The translations under genes were made by a program, and so were the position numbers. Source: Hyphomicrobiales bacterium (GTDB taxonomy: Bacteria > Pseudomonadota > Alphaproteobacteria > Rhizobiales > Xanthobacteraceae). From it: a DNA stretch of 7,760 bases. Positions within the stretch are counted from its first letter, which is position 1. Every line of letters begins with the position of its first letter. The notes below the pieces were generated by a model. It was not told the DNA's origin. It worked only from the letters and a program-made list of their open reading frames with translations, and searched no databases. The stretch spans positions 7,754 to 15,513 of the forward strand of contig PKXB01000056.1 in NCBI GenBank assembly GCA_003133345.1, given 5' to 3'. Positions 5,861 to 7,760 of this stretch are shown piece by piece.

Positions 5861-6172
5861 TCAGCCGCCGCGTTGGGCCTGGTGGTCCTTGCGGCGACGC
5901 TTATAGCGCCGCAGCCGTTTTTCGATGTGGACTGCGGCCTGATCGGCGCTTTCATAGGCGTCGGCCGCCATTCCCTCGGCTTCGAGCAACGTGCCGGAAT
6001 CCAGGTGCAACACGCATTCTGTGTGAAATCCGAAGCCATCCTTGCCGACGGTGGCATGCCCCGAATAGCCGCCCCGGAAATATTTCGACATCGCTTCTTC
6101 GACGCGATCGACAATTCGCTGCCGCAGGACCGTGCCGATGTTGATGTTCTTGCCCGAAACGCGCAAAGGCAT
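5861..6172 (-). CDS. hpf: ribosome hibernation promoting factor, short form (HPF/YfiA family)
   Basis: A 103-residue S30AE-fold protein that binds the decoding region of the small subunit and silences ribosomes in stationary phase. It shows the N-terminal start MPLRVSGKNINIG, the central YSGHATVGKDGFGFHTECVL segment (36-55) and the basic helix end HIEKRLRRYKRRRKD (82-96). The start ATG has a perfect GGAGG seven bases upstream. Alphaproteobacterial HPF is normally the long form, about 190-200 residues, with a C-terminal dimerisation domain. This protein stops just after the first domain. None of the three minus-strand frames in the 140 bases before ptsN encodes the missing domain, so a simple frameshift does not explain it. 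It sits between rpoN and ptsN as usual. Confidence 0.9.
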   Translation of the reverse strand: MPLRVSGKNINIGTVLRQRIVDRVEEAMSKYFRGGYSGHATVGKDGFGFHTECVLHLDSGTLLEAEGMAADAYESADQAAVHIEKRLRRYKRRRKDHQAQRGG

Positions 6173-6208
6173 TGGTTTGCCTCCATTTTTTCGCCCGGCT
6201 GACTATTT

Positions 6209-6237
6209 CAGCTAAGGAATGTTTCGCTAAAGGTCAA
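6209..6237 (-). promoter_or_regulatory. possible sigma-70 promoter of hpf
   Basis: On the minus strand TTGACC (6237-6232) is followed after 17 bases by TAGCTG (6214-6209). The -35 is good and the -10 poor (TA only). Its place in the 85-base rpoN-hpf gap fits a promoter for hpf, but read-through from rpoN is equally possible because no terminator is visible in the gap. Confidence 0.35.
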
Positions 6238-6257
6238 TGCGCCGTCAGGTAGTGCGT

Positions 6258-7760
6258 TCACAGCGCCGCCGCCTGCTTCTCGCGCCGCCGCTGCACCGAC
6301 GACGGGATGCGCATCGCCTCGCGGTACTTGGCGACGGTGCGGCGCGCGATGTCGATGCCGGCTTCGCGCAGTCTGTCGACGATCGTGTCGTCCGAGAGCA
6401 CGTCGGCGGCGGGCTCGGCGGCGATCAACTGGCGGATGCGATGGCGCACGGCTTCGGCGGAATGTGCCTCGCCGCCGTCGGCGGACGCGATCGACGAGGT
6501 GAAGAAATATTTCAGCTCGAAGATGCCGCGGCTGGTCGCCATGTATTTGTTGGCGGTGACGCGCGAGACCGTGGACTCGTGCATGCTGATGGCGTCGGCG
6601 ACGGTCTTGAGATTGAGCGGCCGCAGGTGCTGCACGCCCTTGGCGAAGAAGGCGTCCTGCTGGCGCACGATCTCGCTCGACACTTTGAGAATGGTTTTCG
6701 CCCGCTGGTCGAGCGCGCGCACCAGCCAGGTCGCGGTCTGCAAACAATCGGCGAGATAGGTCTTATCTTTGTCGCTGCGCGTGGTCTTCGAGACTTGCGT
6801 GAAATAGCGTTGGCTGATGAGGACTTTCGGCAGCGTGTCGGAATTGAGCTCGACCTGCCAGGTGCCGTTGGACGCCGCCCGCACATACACATCCGGCACG
6901 ATCGGCTGCACCAGCGTTGAGCCGAAGGCGAGGCCCGGCTTGGGATTGAGATGGCGGATCTCGGCAATCATGTCGGCGAGATCCTCCTCTTTGACGCCGC
7001 ACAGCCGGCGCAAGGCGGCGAGGTCGCGCTTGGCCAAGAGATCGAGATGCTCGACCAGCGTCCGCATCGCCGGATCGAAGCGGTCGCGGTCCTTGAGCTG
7101 GATGGCGAGACATTCGGTGAGGTTGCGCGCGCATACGCCGGGCGGATCGAGCGTCTGCAGGATGGCGAGCACGGCCTCGACCTCGGCGCGCGGCGCGCCG
7201 AGCTTGTCGGCGACGGCGTCGAGATCGCCGGTGAGGTAGCCGGCCTCGTCCACCATATCGACCAGGTATTGCCCGATCATACGGCCGGCCGGATCGGAAA
7301 TCGCCAGCGCCATCTGCTCGGCGAGGTGAGCGGAGAGCGTAATTTCGGCGGTGACGAAAGCTTCCAGATTGTAGGCGCTGTCCTCGCTGCCGCGGGTGCC
7401 CGCGCCGGACCATTCCGAATAGGCCGGCGGCGGCATTTCCGGCTGCGCGCTTTTCTCGCCGCCGTCGTCGGGGAAAACATTTTCGAGTTCGGTGCCAAGC
7501 CCCTCTTCCATGGAGCTGCGGCTGGTCTCCATGTCCTGGCCGATCCAGTCGGAGGCGGCTGCGGCCTCTTCACCGCCCTCGCCGCCCTCGCCGCTTTCGG
7601 CGCTTTCGGACGCGGACCCTTCCGGCTCGCCGGCGCCCGCCGGCGCTTCGTCATCGTCATTGGCGCGCTCGAGCAGCGGATTCTTTTCCAACTCGGCTTC
7701 CACATAGGCGGCAAGGTCAAGACTGGACAGCTGCAGCAGCTTGATGGCTTGCATCAGCTG
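6258..7760 (-). CDS. rpoN: RNA polymerase sigma-54 factor RpoN, 5' end cut by window
   Basis: Sigma-54 directs RNA polymerase to -24/-12 promoters and needs AAA+ activators such as NtrC or NifA; it controls nitrogen use, fixation and other functions. The window holds 500 codons. The missing start is about 20 codons, judged from the usual N-terminus before QLMQAIKLLQLS. Visible in order (counted from the Met at 7754): region I, activator-responsive, Gln/Leu-rich (1-30); an acidic linker rich in Glu, Gly and Ser (32-69); the core-binding region with LDPPGVCARNLTECLAIQL (202-220); the helix-turn-helix with MHESTVSRVTANKYMATSRG (391-410) then FELKYFF; and the RpoN box ARRTVAKYRE (470-479), which reads the -24 element. 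The box is fully consensus and the protein ends 19 residues later, so the gene looks intact. hpf follows 85 bases downstream on the same strand. Confidence 0.97.
   Translation of the reverse strand, partial: QLMQAIKLLQLSSLDLAAYVEAELEKNPLLERANDDDEAPAGAGEPEGSASESAESGEGGEGGEEAAAASDWIGQDMETSRSSMEEGLGTELENVFPDDGGEKSAQPEMPPPAYSEWSGAGTRGSEDSAYNLEAFVTAEITLSAHLAEQMALAISDPAGRMIGQYLVDMVDEAGYLTGDLDAVADKLGAPRAEVEAVLAILQTLDPPGVCARNLTECLAIQLKDRDRFDPAMRTLVEHLDLLAKRDLAALRRLCGVKEEDLADMIAEIRHLNPKPGLAFGSTLVQPIVPDVYVRAASNGTWQVELNSDTLPKVLISQRYFTQVSKTTRSDKDKTYLADCLQTATWLVRALDQRAKTILKVSSEIVRQQDAFFAKGVQHLRPLNLKTVADAISMHESTVSRVTANKYMATSRGIFELKYFFTSSIASADGGEAHSAEAVRHRIRQLIAAEPAADVLSDDTIVDRLREAGIDIARRTVAKYREAMRIPSSVQRRREKQAAAL

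Noticed and set aside
5806..6186. Frameshift explanation for the short hpf (126-codon frame ending near 5806)
   Set aside because: That frame shows no resemblance to the HPF C-terminal domain and reads antisense-quality Arg/Pro/Ser-rich sequence through the N-domain, so no lost domain can be restored by shifting frame.

Overview
This is GC-rich chromosomal DNA from an alphaproteobacterium, most likely of the order Hyphomicrobiales (Bradyrhizobium/Rhodopseudomonas/Xanthobacteraceae neighbourhood). The signs are the linkage rpoN-hpf-ptsN, a divergent pair of aroA and a TIGR02300 'FYDLN acid' gene, a rhizobial-type small heat-shock gene followed by a DUF1150 gene, and a large CCGGAATGAC-type intergenic palindrome. 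No phage, transposon, CRISPR or integrase is visible.

Layout. 1-1269 (minus): aroA, a CP4-like class II EPSP synthase whose C-terminus is cut by the window edge. 1428-1856 (plus): a TIGR02300 acidic protein, divergent from aroA. 1912-1987 (plus): tRNA-Ala(GGC), with a rho-independent terminator at 2055-2077. 2157-3137 (plus): an amidohydrolase-family decarboxylase closest to gamma-resorcylate decarboxylase. 3134-4246 (minus): a mandelate racemase-like member of the enolase superfamily. These two genes converge and share one CTAG in which both stop codons lie. 4422-4847 and 4907-5182 (plus): an Hsp20 gene and a DUF1150 gene. They are preceded by a convincing RpoH-type promoter and a ROSE-like RNA thermometer. 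5201-5245: a palindrome between convergent genes. 5256-5720 (minus): ptsN with its own near-consensus sigma-70 promoter. 5861-6172 (minus): a short hibernation promoting factor. 6258-7760 (minus): rpoN, lacking only its first roughly 20 codons.

How the genes work together. The left end is housekeeping (aromatic amino acid synthesis and tRNA). The middle pair looks like a small catabolic cassette for aromatic or hydroxy acids lodged between conserved loci. The right side combines heat-shock protection (hsp20, DUF1150) with the classic sigma-54/hibernation factor/EIIA-Ntr cluster that links nitrogen and phosphotransfer status to transcription and ribosome dormancy.

I found no wholly new system. 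The points most worth a second look are the hibernation factor without its dimerisation domain, the ROSE/RpoH regulatory stretch, the Lys-to-Arg change in the racemase-like catalytic motif, and the shared CTAG stop.
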